The position numbers were made by a program, and so were the translations under genes. DNA of 53,280 nt from Methanocorpusculum sp. (lineage in GTDB: Archaea; Halobacteriota; Methanomicrobia; Methanomicrobiales; Methanocorpusculaceae), in the NCBI GenBank assembly GCA_029987115.1, contig DALTWK010000013.1:1-53280 (forward strand), given 5' to 3'. Positions 34,395-42,490 of this stretch are shown one piece after another (the stretch's first letter is position 1; each line of letters opens with the position of its first letter). Below the pieces are notes generated by a model. That model was not told where the DNA came from. It ran no database searches and worked only from the letters and a program-made list of their open reading frames with translations.

Positions 34395-35289
34395 AGCCCT
34401 GCATCACCAGGGATACAATTTCATCTCAGAGGAAAGTACTGCAGCCATCAAGCCGTGCATGTGGTGCAAGCGAGCTGTCCGTGGCGGAGAATCATGCTAC
34501 AAGCACCAGTTCTACGGTATCGCCACGGAAAAATGTGTACAGATGACGCCGACACTGCGCTGTAACCAGCGTTGCATTTTCTGCTGGCGCTCTATTGAGC
34601 ATGAAATACCCGAAGACCGCGAACTTTCCCCGGATGAAATCATAGCTTCAATTCCGAAACTCCAGAGAAAAGGTCTTTCCGGAGACAAACCATTTTCTGA
34701 TCCGGATCTCTGGAGAGAGTCAACTTCGCATCCGACCCAGTTTGCCGTGTCGCTTTCGGGAGAACCGACGCTCTACTCGAAACTGCCGGAACTGATTGAA
34801 AAATTGAAAGACCGTAATCGCAGCGTCTTTGTCGTATCCAACGGCACGGTTCCAACAATGATTGAGAAAATCCGCCCGAGTCAGCTGTATATTTCACTGG
34901 ATGCAACGTCGCCGGAAGAATACGAAACTATCTGCCGCCCGATTGGCGATGCATCTTTCATGTGGGAAAACATTCAAACGTCTTTATCGCTCCTGAAAAG
35001 CAAGGAGGCAGAAGGCGTAAGAACAGCGGTCCGCATCACTCTTGTCAAAGGTTGCAACGATTCCTCACCGGAAAAATTTGCGGAAATTATCCGCAAGGCA
35101 ACCCCTCTATTTGTTGAAATCAAGGGATACATGTATTTGGGATACAGTCGAATAAGATTAACAGAAACAGCAGTGCCTGATATGGATGCAGTCAGGTCAT
35201 TCGCGGCAAAGGTTGCAGAAAACTGTGATTATGACGTCATGGATGAAAATGTTCCGAGCCGCGTTGTCTGCTTAAGGAGAAAATCATGA
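34375..35289 (+). CDS. taw1: tRNA 4-demethylwyosine synthase
   Basis: 304-residue radical SAM enzyme (TYW1/Taw1) that adds two carbons of pyruvate to N1-methylguanosine-37 of tRNA-Phe, making the wyosine tricycle. The SAM cluster motif is CNQRCIFCW. Additional N-terminal cysteines (CMWCKRAVRGGESCYKH) match the second Fe-S cluster region, with a lysine suited to hold pyruvate. ATG 34375 inside the end of mobB gives the expected N-terminus. The stop overlaps sepS by four bases. Confidence 0.95.
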   Translation: MSEKPREALHHQGYNFISEESTAAIKPCMWCKRAVRGGESCYKHQFYGIATEKCVQMTPTLRCNQRCIFCWRSIEHEIPEDRELSPDEIIASIPKLQRKGLSGDKPFSDPDLWRESTSHPTQFAVSLSGEPTLYSKLPELIEKLKDRNRSVFVVSNGTVPTMIEKIRPSQLYISLDATSPEEYETICRPIGDASFMWENIQTSLSLLKSKEAEGVRTAVRITLVKGCNDSSPEKFAEIIRKATPLFVEIKGYMYLGYSRIRLTETAVPDMDAVRSFAAKVAENCDYDVMDENVPSRVVCLRRKS

Positions 35290-36866
35290 GATTTGATATT
35301 GAAGAATTCAAAGAACGCCGTAAAACCGATTTTGAAGGTGCATGGCACGCCGGTCCCTCGGTCATTACTCCGCCGCCGTCGGCAAACATCTATCCGCGTT
35401 ACACCTACCGCAGAGCAAAGGTCCACCCGATCTTCGACACTATTGCGCGCCTTCGCGCGGCATACCTGTCCATGGGCTTCGATGAAGCTATGGTTCCTGT
35501 CTTTATTGACGAATCTGATATCTACCGTCAGTTCGGTCCGGAGGCAGCAGCAGTTCTTGACAGAGTATTCTACGTTGGCGGTCTCCCGCGCCCGAACGTC
35601 GGTATTTCCAAAGAACGCCTGGAAAAGATTGCCGAGATTCTCGGTCACCCGTTGGAGGATGGAACCGACGAGAAACTGATGAAGTGTCTCCACCGTTACA
35701 AGAAAGGAAAGTTCGACGGAGATGACCTTGCCCATGAAATGGCAATTGCATTAAATGCCGATGACGGTGTTGTGGTACACGTTCTTGACTCTGTTTTCCC
35801 TGAATTCAAGGAACTCGCACCAGAATCCTCCCGCACCACGCTCAGATCCCACACCACCTCCGGTTGGTTCCTGTCTCTTGCACAGATGTGGGACAAACGT
35901 CCGCTTCCGATTCGTATGTTCTCGGTTGACCGCTGTTTCCGTCGCGAGCAGGAAGAGGATGCAACCCACCTGAGAACCTATCACTCTGCATCCTGTATTG
36001 TTGCTGGAGAGGATGTTACCGTTGAAGAAGGAAAGGCTGTCGCAGCAGGACTTCTCTCAGCATTCGGATTTACCGAGTTCCAGTTCAGACCGGATGACAA
36101 GCGTTCTAAATACTATATGCCGGGAACCCAGACTGAAGTCTACGGAAAGCACCCGGTACACGGCTGGGTCGAGGTTGCAACTTTCGGTATCTACTCACCA
36201 GCAGCACTCGCTGAATACGGTGTCGGCGTTCCAGTCATGAATCTTGGAATGGGTGTTGAACGTCTTGCCATGGTTCTGACCCAGGCCGAAGATGTCAGAA
36301 AACTCTCTTTCGAGCAGCTTTATCCTCCAGTATACTCCGACCTTGATGTCGCCCGTGGTATCGGTTTGAAGGAAGAGGCCCAGAGTCTGGATGGAAAGCA
36401 TGCAGTTGATGCAATCGTGGCAGTTGCAAAAGAGAACGCCGCAGTACCATCACCGTGCGCATTTCCGGCATGGGAAGGAGAACTCTACGGAAGAAAGGTT
36501 ATAATTGTTGTTGAGGAGCCGGAAGAGAACTCGACACTCCTTGGTCCAGCAGCATGCAACGAAATATTTGTCAGAAACGGTGCTATTCTTGGCGTTCCGG
36601 ACACAGAGAAATTCAAGGACGTCAGAGAAGAAGGAACCTACACTGGTCTTTCCTTCCTGAATGCCGCGGCAAACCTTGCAGTTGCAAGAATAGAAGAGGC
36701 TGCCCGCTTGGGAGACACAGCAACAGTTCAGATTAAGATGTCTAAGCATCCAAGTGACATCAATATTAAGATTGAAGACTGGACCATGCGTTACATAACC
36801 GATAACAAGAAGAAGATTGATCTTCGCGGTCCGGTGTTCATGACCATCAAATCCGAACTTCTCTAA
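35286..36866 (+). CDS. sepS: O-phosphoseryl-tRNA(Cys) synthetase
   Basis: 526-residue class II synthetase (SepRS) that loads phosphoserine onto tRNA-Cys. SepCysS then converts it to Cys-tRNA; that gene is not in this window. Class II motif 2 is CFRREQEEDATHLRTYHSA and motif 3 contains GMGVERLAM. The N-terminal stretch FKERRKTDFEGAWHAG is specific to SepRS. Found almost only in methanogens and relatives, so it supports the organism call. Starts within the taw1 stop. Confidence 0.97.
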   Translation: MRFDIEEFKERRKTDFEGAWHAGPSVITPPPSANIYPRYTYRRAKVHPIFDTIARLRAAYLSMGFDEAMVPVFIDESDIYRQFGPEAAAVLDRVFYVGGLPRPNVGISKERLEKIAEILGHPLEDGTDEKLMKCLHRYKKGKFDGDDLAHEMAIALNADDGVVVHVLDSVFPEFKELAPESSRTTLRSHTTSGWFLSLAQMWDKRPLPIRMFSVDRCFRREQEEDATHLRTYHSASCIVAGEDVTVEEGKAVAAGLLSAFGFTEFQFRPDDKRSKYYMPGTQTEVYGKHPVHGWVEVATFGIYSPAALAEYGVGVPVMNLGMGVERLAMVLTQAEDVRKLSFEQLYPPVYSDLDVARGIGLKEEAQSLDGKHAVDAIVAVAKENAAVPSPCAFPAWEGELYGRKVIIVVEEPEENSTLLGPAACNEIFVRNGAILGVPDTEKFKDVREEGTYTGLSFLNAAANLAVARIEEAARLGDTATVQIKMSKHPSDINIKIEDWTMRYITDNKKKIDLRGPVFMTIKSELL

Positions 36867-36879
36867 CTCAGGGGTTCTC

Positions 36880-37692
36880 ATGACCTCTCCTTTTTTTGAC
36901 GTTATATCATCTCGTGTTGAAAGTGCGGTCCGTCTGGCAGAGACTGAACTTCCTGCTGATGTTTACCACGTTTTACAGACTGCATATGAGAAAGAATCCT
37001 CCCCGGTTGCCCGCGGAGAATTTGAAAATATTTTTGCCAATCTGAAAATTGCCAAAGAGAAAGGGGTTCCAATCTGCCAGGATACCGGATTGATTGTCAT
37101 CTATCTAACACTTCCGCCGGAGATTCCCCTGACTGAAGATATCTATGAAGCATGTTATGATGGGGTGAGGAAAGCAACCGATTCGGTCCCGCTCAGACCG
37201 AATTCGGTTGATCCGTTAACTCGAAAGAACTCTGGAGATAACTGCGGTGCTGGACTTCCTGCTGTTCATATCCAGCCAGGCAAAGAATTGTCGGTAACTG
37301 TTCTTCCGAAAGGAGCCGGTTCGGAAAATATGTCTCAGATGAAGATGATGCTTCCATCAGAGACAAATAAAATTGCTGAGTTTATTGTTCAGGTGATCAA
37401 AGATGCCGGAGCGCGTCCCTGTCCGCCAATTATTGTCGGTGTTGGAATTGGGGGAACATTTGACACAGCCCCTGCTCTAGCAAAAGAAGCACTTCTGGAA
37501 CCGGTTGATGTCATGGATGAATTCGAGCAGAAGATTTGTGATGAAATCAACAAGCTTGGAATCGGACCGATGGGTCTTGGAGGAACAACAACTGCGTTGG
37601 CTGTTAAAGTCAAGCGTGGTTCCTGTCACACGGCAAGCCTTCCGGTTGCAGTTAACATCCAGTGCTGGTGTTGCAGGAGGGCACGGTTGTGA
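36880..37692 (+). CDS. Fumarate hydratase class I, alpha subunit
   Basis: 270-residue N-terminal-type subunit of the two-part Fe-S fumarase/tartrate dehydratase family. Cluster cysteines are likely those in VPICQDTG, DNCGAGLPAV and the C-terminal HTASLPVAVNIQCW. GVGIGGTFD is also typical. The end at QCWCCRRARL is normal for the family, so the gene is whole. It interconverts fumarate and malate in the incomplete reductive branch of carbon metabolism. Overlaps the beta subunit by four bases (GTGA). Confidence 0.93.
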   Translation: MTSPFFDVISSRVESAVRLAETELPADVYHVLQTAYEKESSPVARGEFENIFANLKIAKEKGVPICQDTGLIVIYLTLPPEIPLTEDIYEACYDGVRKATDSVPLRPNSVDPLTRKNSGDNCGAGLPAVHIQPGKELSVTVLPKGAGSENMSQMKMMLPSETNKIAEFIVQVIKDAGARPCPPIIVGVGIGGTFDTAPALAKEALLEPVDVMDEFEQKICDEINKLGIGPMGLGGTTTALAVKVKRGSCHTASLPVAVNIQCWCCRRARL

Positions 37693-38189
37693 TTCACCTA
37701 GAAACTCCGCTTGGAGACGAAATTTTTTCGCTAAAGGCAGGTGACCGTGTGCTTCTTTCTGGAACGGTTTATACTGCTCGTGATGAAGCACATTTGAAAA
37801 TTCAAAAAGATGGGTTTCCCTTCAATCCGAAAGGCGCAGTAATCTATCACTGCGGCCCGGTTGTCAGAAATAACACTGTAGTTGCAGCAGGTCCAACAAC
37901 TTCAGCACGTATGAACGCTTTCACAAAACCGATGATTGATGCTGGGGTAACCGCCCTCATTGGAAAAGGTGGCATGTCGGCAGAAGTTGTTGATGCACTC
38001 AAAGGACGCGGAGTATATTTCGCTTTTACCGGTGGATGTGCAGCACTTGCTGCAGACTGTATGGCCCTTGTCGACTGCCATTATCCGGAACTTGGTATGG
38101 CTGAAGCTGTATGGGAAATCAGACTGAATAATCTCCCGCTTGTTGTAGCAATCGATTCTCATGGAAACAACTTATTCTCCCGCGACTGA
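37689..38189 (+). CDS. Fumarate hydratase class I, beta subunit
   Basis: 166-residue C-terminal-type subunit. Motifs include LSGTVYTARDEAH, YHCGPVV, GKGGM and FTGGCAALAA. The start is a GTG at 37689 that overlaps the alpha stop. An earlier in-frame ATG at 37662 would read back into the alpha gene and adds residues unlike the family. Together the two subunits make one catalytic unit. The 3' end overlaps the next gene by 29 bases. Confidence 0.92.
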   Translation: MIHLETPLGDEIFSLKAGDRVLLSGTVYTARDEAHLKIQKDGFPFNPKGAVIYHCGPVVRNNTVVAAGPTTSARMNAFTKPMIDAGVTALIGKGGMSAEVVDALKGRGVYFAFTGGCAALAADCMALVDCHYPELGMAEAVWEIRLNNLPLVVAIDSHGNNLFSRD

Positions 38190-39207
38190 GGCTGGTGTGG
38201 GACCAGTCCCGATTATTTTCATACCTGGAATTCTCGGAAGTCCACTCTACCTTCCCGAAAACGGTAAGAAGCTTTGGCTCTCTGCAAACTTTTTGAAAAT
38301 GGCTGAACGTATGGCAATTGAGTATCCGCTTGATGTGAAAAACAATGATATTAATCAGCAGATGCTTCCTCCGTATCAGCGTGAAGGGGGGCACCTGAGA
38401 AAAAGTTTCATTATGATTGACAGACTTTGCCAGCGGTTTCCCAGTCGCCCCGTCTATCACTTTTCCTATGATTTTCGGCAGTCCTCGGAAGTTTCTGCAG
38501 ATGCGCTAAAACAACATATTGATTATTCTCTCGCAGACTACTCTAAGGAAGTCGATCTTATTTGTCACAGTATGGGAGGGCTTGTTGCTGCGGCGTATAT
38601 AGCGAAATACGGATTCTGCCATATCCGGAAAATTGTATTCCTTGGAACACCATTTGAAGGTTCTTCTCTGATAACAAAACTGCTCATCACCGGAGATATC
38701 GGTTCGACACCTGGTTCAGTTGCCGATTTTTTCGGGCTTTCCCACAATCTTCTTATGAGGTATCCTTCCGTTGCAGAATTGCTTCCTTCTGATGAGTATC
38801 TTTCCGTCTATCCATTGTACCGCGGTTCAGTTCCTTTTTCTCCGCAGGAAATGTATGCTTACTTCTCTGAATCCATGCCGGAAACATTCGAGCGTTCTCA
38901 GAAGTTTAGACGCAGGCTTCATGAAAAAGTTTATCCGCTTCTCCTGAAAGATCCACGATGCTTTTTTGGAATCGGTACTGGTAAGACAACACTCCGCACG
39001 CTTTCATTTGATGCAGAACGTTCTAATCACATTACCGAAATTGTCGATGATGGCGGGGATAGTGAGGTAAACAGTTATTCTGCGACCATGTGCGGAGCTA
39101 TTGAGCATCTTGGAGTAACCCGATATAGATTGTTCTCCAGCGCTCATTCTGAACTGCTTCGAATCGATGAATCTCTCCACTGGGTTTTTGGTATTTTAGC
39201 TGAATAA
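38161..39207 (+). CDS. LCAT-like alpha/beta hydrolase
   Basis: 348 residues. Starts with an alpha/beta hydrolase pattern (PIIFIPGILGSPLYLP) like the lecithin:cholesterol acyltransferase family. The nucleophile elbow is CHSMGG with Ser137, followed by GTPFEGSS. Candidate Asp (VDDGGDSEVN) and His (SSAHSELLR) follow in the right order. It is probably a cytoplasmic lipase, esterase or acyltransferase, since no signal peptide is seen. The ATG at 38161 lies inside the fumarase beta gene; a later start would lose the first strand. Confidence 0.8.
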   Translation: METTYSPATEAGVGPVPIIFIPGILGSPLYLPENGKKLWLSANFLKMAERMAIEYPLDVKNNDINQQMLPPYQREGGHLRKSFIMIDRLCQRFPSRPVYHFSYDFRQSSEVSADALKQHIDYSLADYSKEVDLICHSMGGLVAAAYIAKYGFCHIRKIVFLGTPFEGSSLITKLLITGDIGSTPGSVADFFGLSHNLLMRYPSVAELLPSDEYLSVYPLYRGSVPFSPQEMYAYFSESMPETFERSQKFRRRLHEKVYPLLLKDPRCFFGIGTGKTTLRTLSFDAERSNHITEIVDDGGDSEVNSYSATMCGAIEHLGVTRYRLFSSAHSELLRIDESLHWVFGILAE

Positions 39208-39238
39208 CTCTTTTTTCCCAAAAGTTCAATAGTGTAGT

Positions 39239-39493
39239 ATGCAAAATCGGGACGAGCGCATGGAAAAAATATCGGAGGATGCAACACGCATCGCCAAAGA
39301 AAAATACATTCGCCCGATGACCCGCATCTTTCTTTTTACTGTTTCTGCCATTCTCCTGATTTTTGGTCTTGCGGTTCTGATTTTCGGAATTGAAACGGGC
39401 ATCTCTCGGAATTTGATTGCCGGATGCATCATTAGTGCAGCTGGTGTCATTCTTCTTGCAGTCTCTATTATCTGGCATTTGAAAAACCGATAA
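39239..39493 (+). CDS. Small membrane protein, two helices
   Basis: 84 residues, not recognised. A charged N-terminal amphipathic stretch (~1-25) is followed by two hydrophobic segments (IFLFTVSAILLIFGLAVLIF and LIAGCIISAAGVILLAVSII) and a short basic tail. It stands alone between the hydrolase and rpiA, with no ribosome-binding site visible and a T6 tract upstream. Confidence 0.65.
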   Translation: MQNRDERMEKISEDATRIAKEKYIRPMTRIFLFTVSAILLIFGLAVLIFGIETGISRNLIAGCIISAAGVILLAVSIIWHLKNR

Positions 39494-39556
39494 TAATTCC
39501 TGTTCTTTTTCCAATCCCAAAGGATTACTATTTGGAAAACCAATCTTACAGATACT

Positions 39557-40222
39557 ATGAGCGATGCAAGTGCAGCCAAACGGGATGCAGGATTCCGTGC
39601 GGCAGATATGGTAAAAGATGGAATGATTGTCGGACTTGGAACCGGTTCAACTGTGTTTTTTGCAATGGAACGGTTAGGAGAACGCATCAAAAACGAGGGA
39701 CTCAAAATCAAAGGTGTTCCAACTTCTAATCAGACAGCAATGCGTGCAGAAGAATATGGAATCCCATTAACAACTCTTTCGCTGAATCCGGTTCTTGATA
39801 TCGCCATTGATGGAGCAGACCAGGTCTCTCCGGAAAAGAATCTGATTAAGGGACGCGGGGCAGCTCTCCTTAGAGAGAAAATTGTTGCCGACGCAGCAAA
39901 GAAGTTCGTTGTTGTCATCGATGAATCCAAGTCGGTTGCTGGACTCAATGCAGCAGTTCCAATTGAGATTCTTCCTTTCGCCTATGGCTCTGTCTGTGAG
40001 AAACTGAAGGAGCTCGGTGGAAACCCGGAAATGAGAAACGGTGTCAAGAAAGACGGTCCGGTTATCTCTGACAACGGAAATTACATATTCGACTGTGCAT
40101 TTGGAGAAATCAATGATCCGAAAGCTATGGAAAAAGCAATCAATGAAATCCCAGGTGTGCTTGAGAACGGTATCTTTGCATCCATGAATGCCAAGACGGA
40201 AATCATCATTGGAAAGCCATGA
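39557..40222 (+). CDS. rpiA: Ribose 5-phosphate isomerase A
   Basis: 221 residues. Interconverts ribulose 5-phosphate and ribose 5-phosphate, the last step of pentose formation downstream of hexuloisomerase (hxlB, 10599). The active-site stretches are GLGTGSTVFF, DGADQVSPEKNLIKGRGAALLREK (split: DGADQV then KGRGAAL) and FVVVIDESK. The stop overlaps the purN start by four bases. Confidence 0.96.
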   Translation: MSDASAAKRDAGFRAADMVKDGMIVGLGTGSTVFFAMERLGERIKNEGLKIKGVPTSNQTAMRAEEYGIPLTTLSLNPVLDIAIDGADQVSPEKNLIKGRGAALLREKIVADAAKKFVVVIDESKSVAGLNAAVPIEILPFAYGSVCEKLKELGGNPEMRNGVKKDGPVISDNGNYIFDCAFGEINDPKAMEKAINEIPGVLENGIFASMNAKTEIIIGKP

Positions 40223-40830
40223 AGCGCATTGCAGTACTTGCATCTGGACGCGGGTCGAATTTTCAGGCTGTTCTCGAAAACATCGCCGCTGGAAAGATAA
40301 ACGGTGAATGTGTTGCTCTTCTAACAGATAACAAAGATGCGTATGCTATTGAACGGGCAAAATCTGCAGGTATTCAGGTCATTATTCACCATTATAAGGA
40401 TTATCCATCAAAAGAAGCATACGAAAAGGATCTCCTCTCTTCTATGAAGAAGACGAATGCGGATCTTTTCATCTGTGCCGGATACATGCGTATTATCGGC
40501 AAAGAGATTGCAGAAACCTTTGCAGGAAAAATGATGAACATCCACCCGGCTTTGCTCCCCGCTTTCACGGGACTGCACGGTCAGAGACAGGCAGTTGAAT
40601 ACGGAGTGAAGATTGCCGGATGTACGGTTCATTTTGTGGATGCCGGTCTTGATTCTGGGCCGATTATCGTGCAAAAAGCAGTTCCGGTTCTCGATAATGA
40701 TGATGAGGACACTCTTGCCGACAGGATACTTGAACAGGAACACATCGCCTTTTCAGAAGCAATCGCTCTCTTCTGCGAAGATCGCCTGAAAATTGAGGGG
40801 CGGAAAGTAAGAATTCTCCCCAAACTATAA
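40219..40830 (+). CDS. purN: Phosphoribosylglycinamide formyltransferase
   Basis: 203 residues. Folate-type GAR transformylase of purine synthesis. Motifs are ASGRGSNFQAVLENI, CAGYMRIIGKEI and the catalytic Asn-His-Asp set with NIHPALLPAFTGLHGQ and HFVDAGLDSGPII. It follows rpiA with a four-base overlap; both feed nucleotide synthesis. Confidence 0.95.
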   Translation: MKRIAVLASGRGSNFQAVLENIAAGKINGECVALLTDNKDAYAIERAKSAGIQVIIHHYKDYPSKEAYEKDLLSSMKKTNADLFICAGYMRIIGKEIAETFAGKMMNIHPALLPAFTGLHGQRQAVEYGVKIAGCTVHFVDAGLDSGPIIVQKAVPVLDNDDEDTLADRILEQEHIAFSEAIALFCEDRLKIEGRKVRILPKL

Positions 40831-40865
40831 AGATAATTAAAGTACCATAAGATAGAGCAAAATTC

Positions 40866-41171
40866 ATGGCAAAGTTCGAGAAAGGTGCGTCGGCAAAACA
40901 GATTGCCCGCGAAAGAATCGGCATTCTCTTTACGGAAGCAAAAAAGAATCCGGAATTCGCTGACCGTTACGTCTCTCTTGCTCGTGAGATGAGCATGAAA
41001 CAGCGTGTTCATTTCACAAAGAGTGAGAAGGCGCAGTTCTGCCGTACCTGTGGGGCATATCTCGTGCCTGGAAAGACGCTAACTGTCCGAATTCAGAACG
41101 GAAAAGTCATCCGAACCTGTCATGCATGCGGTTCTATTTCAAGAATCCCTCTTGAAAAACAGAAAAAATAG
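40866..41171 (+). CDS. rnp4: RNase P protein component Rpr2 (Rnp4)
   Basis: 101 residues. Zinc-binding protein of archaeal RNase P, which trims tRNA 5' ends. A helical N-terminus (SAKQIARERIGILFTEAK) is followed by a CRTCG and CHACG zinc ribbon with a strand pair between (TLTVRIQNGKVIR). The stop TAG overlaps the ribosome-binding site of the next gene. Confidence 0.93.
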   Translation: MAKFEKGASAKQIARERIGILFTEAKKNPEFADRYVSLAREMSMKQRVHFTKSEKAQFCRTCGAYLVPGKTLTVRIQNGKVIRTCHACGSISRIPLEKQKK

Positions 41172-41179
41172 GTGAAATT

Positions 41180-41527
41180 ATATCCGGTAGCGAGGAAAAT
41201 TACATCCAAACCCTGAAAGCAACAATCTGGGTTGGGAAAAACGGCTGTACAGAGGATCTGGCTGAAGAAGTCAAACGCCAGCTTGAGGCACGCAAAGTAA
41301 TCAAGGTAAAATGGCTTCAAAATGTCGAAATGACATCAGAAGATGTTGTGGCGTTAGCAAAACTTACCTCCGCCGATGTTCTCGCGTTCCGCGGAAAAAT
41401 AGCAGTGCTGGGAGCAAAGAACCGCAAGAAATCAGAACCTGCCCCCCAGTCCAAAAAATCACAGCCAAAGCGAAGGATTGTGTCGAAATCTTCCCGCAGA
41501 CAGCCTAAGAACGCTTACTGGCGTTGA
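41180..41527 (+). CDS. CRS1/YhbY-type RNA-binding protein, no canonical start codon
   Basis: About 115 residues. The domain of the YhbY/CRM family is plain (YIQTLKATIWVGKNGCTEDL with the GxxG-like GKNG loop, then KRQLEARKVIKVKWL), followed by a basic Lys/Ser tail. In frame, TGA at 41153 is followed by no ATG, GTG or TTG until 41330, which is too far in. GGTGA at 41171-41175 sits four bases before ATA at 41180, so ATA (or ATT 41177) is the best start. Either a rare start codon is used or a point change broke an ATG. It follows rnp4 directly; relatives bind pre-ribosomal RNA. Confidence 0.75.
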   Translation: MSGSEENYIQTLKATIWVGKNGCTEDLAEEVKRQLEARKVIKVKWLQNVEMTSEDVVALAKLTSADVLAFRGKIAVLGAKNRKKSEPAPQSKKSQPKRRIVSKSSRRQPKNAYWR

Positions 41528-41574
41528 ATTCTGTTTATCCTTTCAGAGAACTCCTCTCTTTTTGTCTCCGTCAA

Positions 41575-41583
41575 GTATATTAT
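41575..41583 (+). promoter_or_regulatory. TATA box of the rps19e operon
   Basis: GTATATTAT, ~25 bases before a predicted start near 41603, giving a leader of about 80 bases. Confidence 0.5.
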
Positions 41584-41602
41584 CTCACAGGTTCAATGTG
41601 TA

Positions 41603-41684
41603 AAGACTGTTAATGTCATAGCTATGGGTATGCATCCATAGCAAATCGTACCGAAAGGTACGTGGCTTACAGTGAGGTTTGTCA
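41603..41684 (+). promoter_or_regulatory. Hairpin-rich 5' leader of rps19e
   Basis: Two perfect hairpins lie side by side. GCTATGG (41621-41627) pairs with CCATAGC (41636-41642) around an 8-base loop. CGTACC (41647-41652) pairs with GGTACG (41657-41662) around a GAAA tetraloop of the stable GNRA class. The ribosome-binding site GAGGT (41674-41678) follows. CTCAC at 41584-41588 could pair with GTGAG at 41672-41676, but only if transcription starts upstream of the TATA box called here. No known riboswitch was recognised. Confidence 0.5.
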
Positions 41685-42134
41685 ATGACTACAGTATTTG
41701 ACATCCCGGCAAACGCTCTGATCGAGAAGGTTGCAGAAGAACTCCACGGAGTTTCTGAAATCAAAGCACCGGAATGGGCAGAGTATGTAAAGACGGGAGT
41801 ACACAAACAGATGCCACCAGAGAATCCAGACTGGTGGTATGTCCGTGCCGCAGCAGTTCTCCGCAGAATCTATGTTGACGGCCCGCTTGGCGTTGAACGC
41901 ATGCGGACTGTTTACGGTGGTATGCAGGACAACGGTAGCAAGAAGTCCCACTTCAGAAAGGGAAGCGGTAGTATCGCAAGAAAAGTAATGCAGCAGCTCG
42001 AAGCAGCTGGCTTCATTGAGAAAGTTCCGGCAGGCAGAGCAGTCTCTGCAAAGGGACGCAAATTCCTCGACGGAGTTGCACACTCCTTAAAGGAAGATGC
42101 AGTCAAGGCCGCACCGGGACTTGAGAAATACTAA
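41685..42134 (+). CDS. rps19e: Small-subunit ribosomal protein S19e
   Basis: 149 residues. Archaeal/eukaryotic S19e with the winged-helix fold. Typical stretches are PPENPDWWYVRAAAVLRRIY and GSKKSHFRKGSGSIARKVMQ. ATG 41685 has a proper ribosome-binding site; the in-frame TTG six bases upstream is rejected. First gene of a translation operon that runs to prefoldin alpha. Confidence 0.97.
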   Translation: MTTVFDIPANALIEKVAEELHGVSEIKAPEWAEYVKTGVHKQMPPENPDWWYVRAAAVLRRIYVDGPLGVERMRTVYGGMQDNGSKKSHFRKGSGSIARKVMQQLEAAGFIEKVPAGRAVSAKGRKFLDGVAHSLKEDAVKAAPGLEKY

Positions 42135-42157
42135 TCTGATAATATTGGGTGAAAAGA

Positions 42158-42490
42158 ATGGGAGAAGATGAGGAACTTGCAGAACTCCGCCGGCAGCGCA
42201 TGATGCAGATGCAACAGCAGCAGATGGCAGAGCAGGAGCAGCTTCAGCGTCAGCAACAGATGCAGGCACAGATACAGTCTGTCCTCATGCAGGTAATGGA
42301 ACCAGCAGCACGCGAGCGGTTGGGCACAATCAAGCTCACCCGTCCGGAAATTGCGGCATCCATCGAGCAGCAGATTGTTGCGCTTGCCCAGTCAGGACGC
42401 CTTCGTCAGAAAATCACCGATGAACAGCTTAAGGGCCTTCTGGCTCAGATTGTTCCTCAGAAAAAGGAATTCAACATCCGCAGGGTGTAA
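42158..42490 (+). CDS. PDCD5-family DNA-binding protein
   Basis: 110 residues. Archaeal homologue of human programmed cell death protein 5. The N-terminal helix is Gln/Met-rich (QQQQMAEQEQLQRQQQMQ), followed by the triple-helix core (ARERLGTIKLTRPEIAASIE) and the C-terminal KKEFNIRRV. It binds DNA and has been linked to chaperone or ribosome-associated roles. ATG 42158 follows GGGTGA by the right spacing. Always close to S19e in archaea. Confidence 0.93.
   Translation: MGEDEELAELRRQRMMQMQQQQMAEQEQLQRQQQMQAQIQSVLMQVMEPAARERLGTIKLTRPEIAASIEQQIVALAQSGRLRQKITDEQLKGLLAQIVPQKKEFNIRRV

Noticed and set aside
37640..37692. Frameshift or fusion between fumarase alpha and beta subunits
   Set aside because: Alpha subunits in archaea normally end after the NIQCW motif, and the GTGA overlap gives a natural start for beta.
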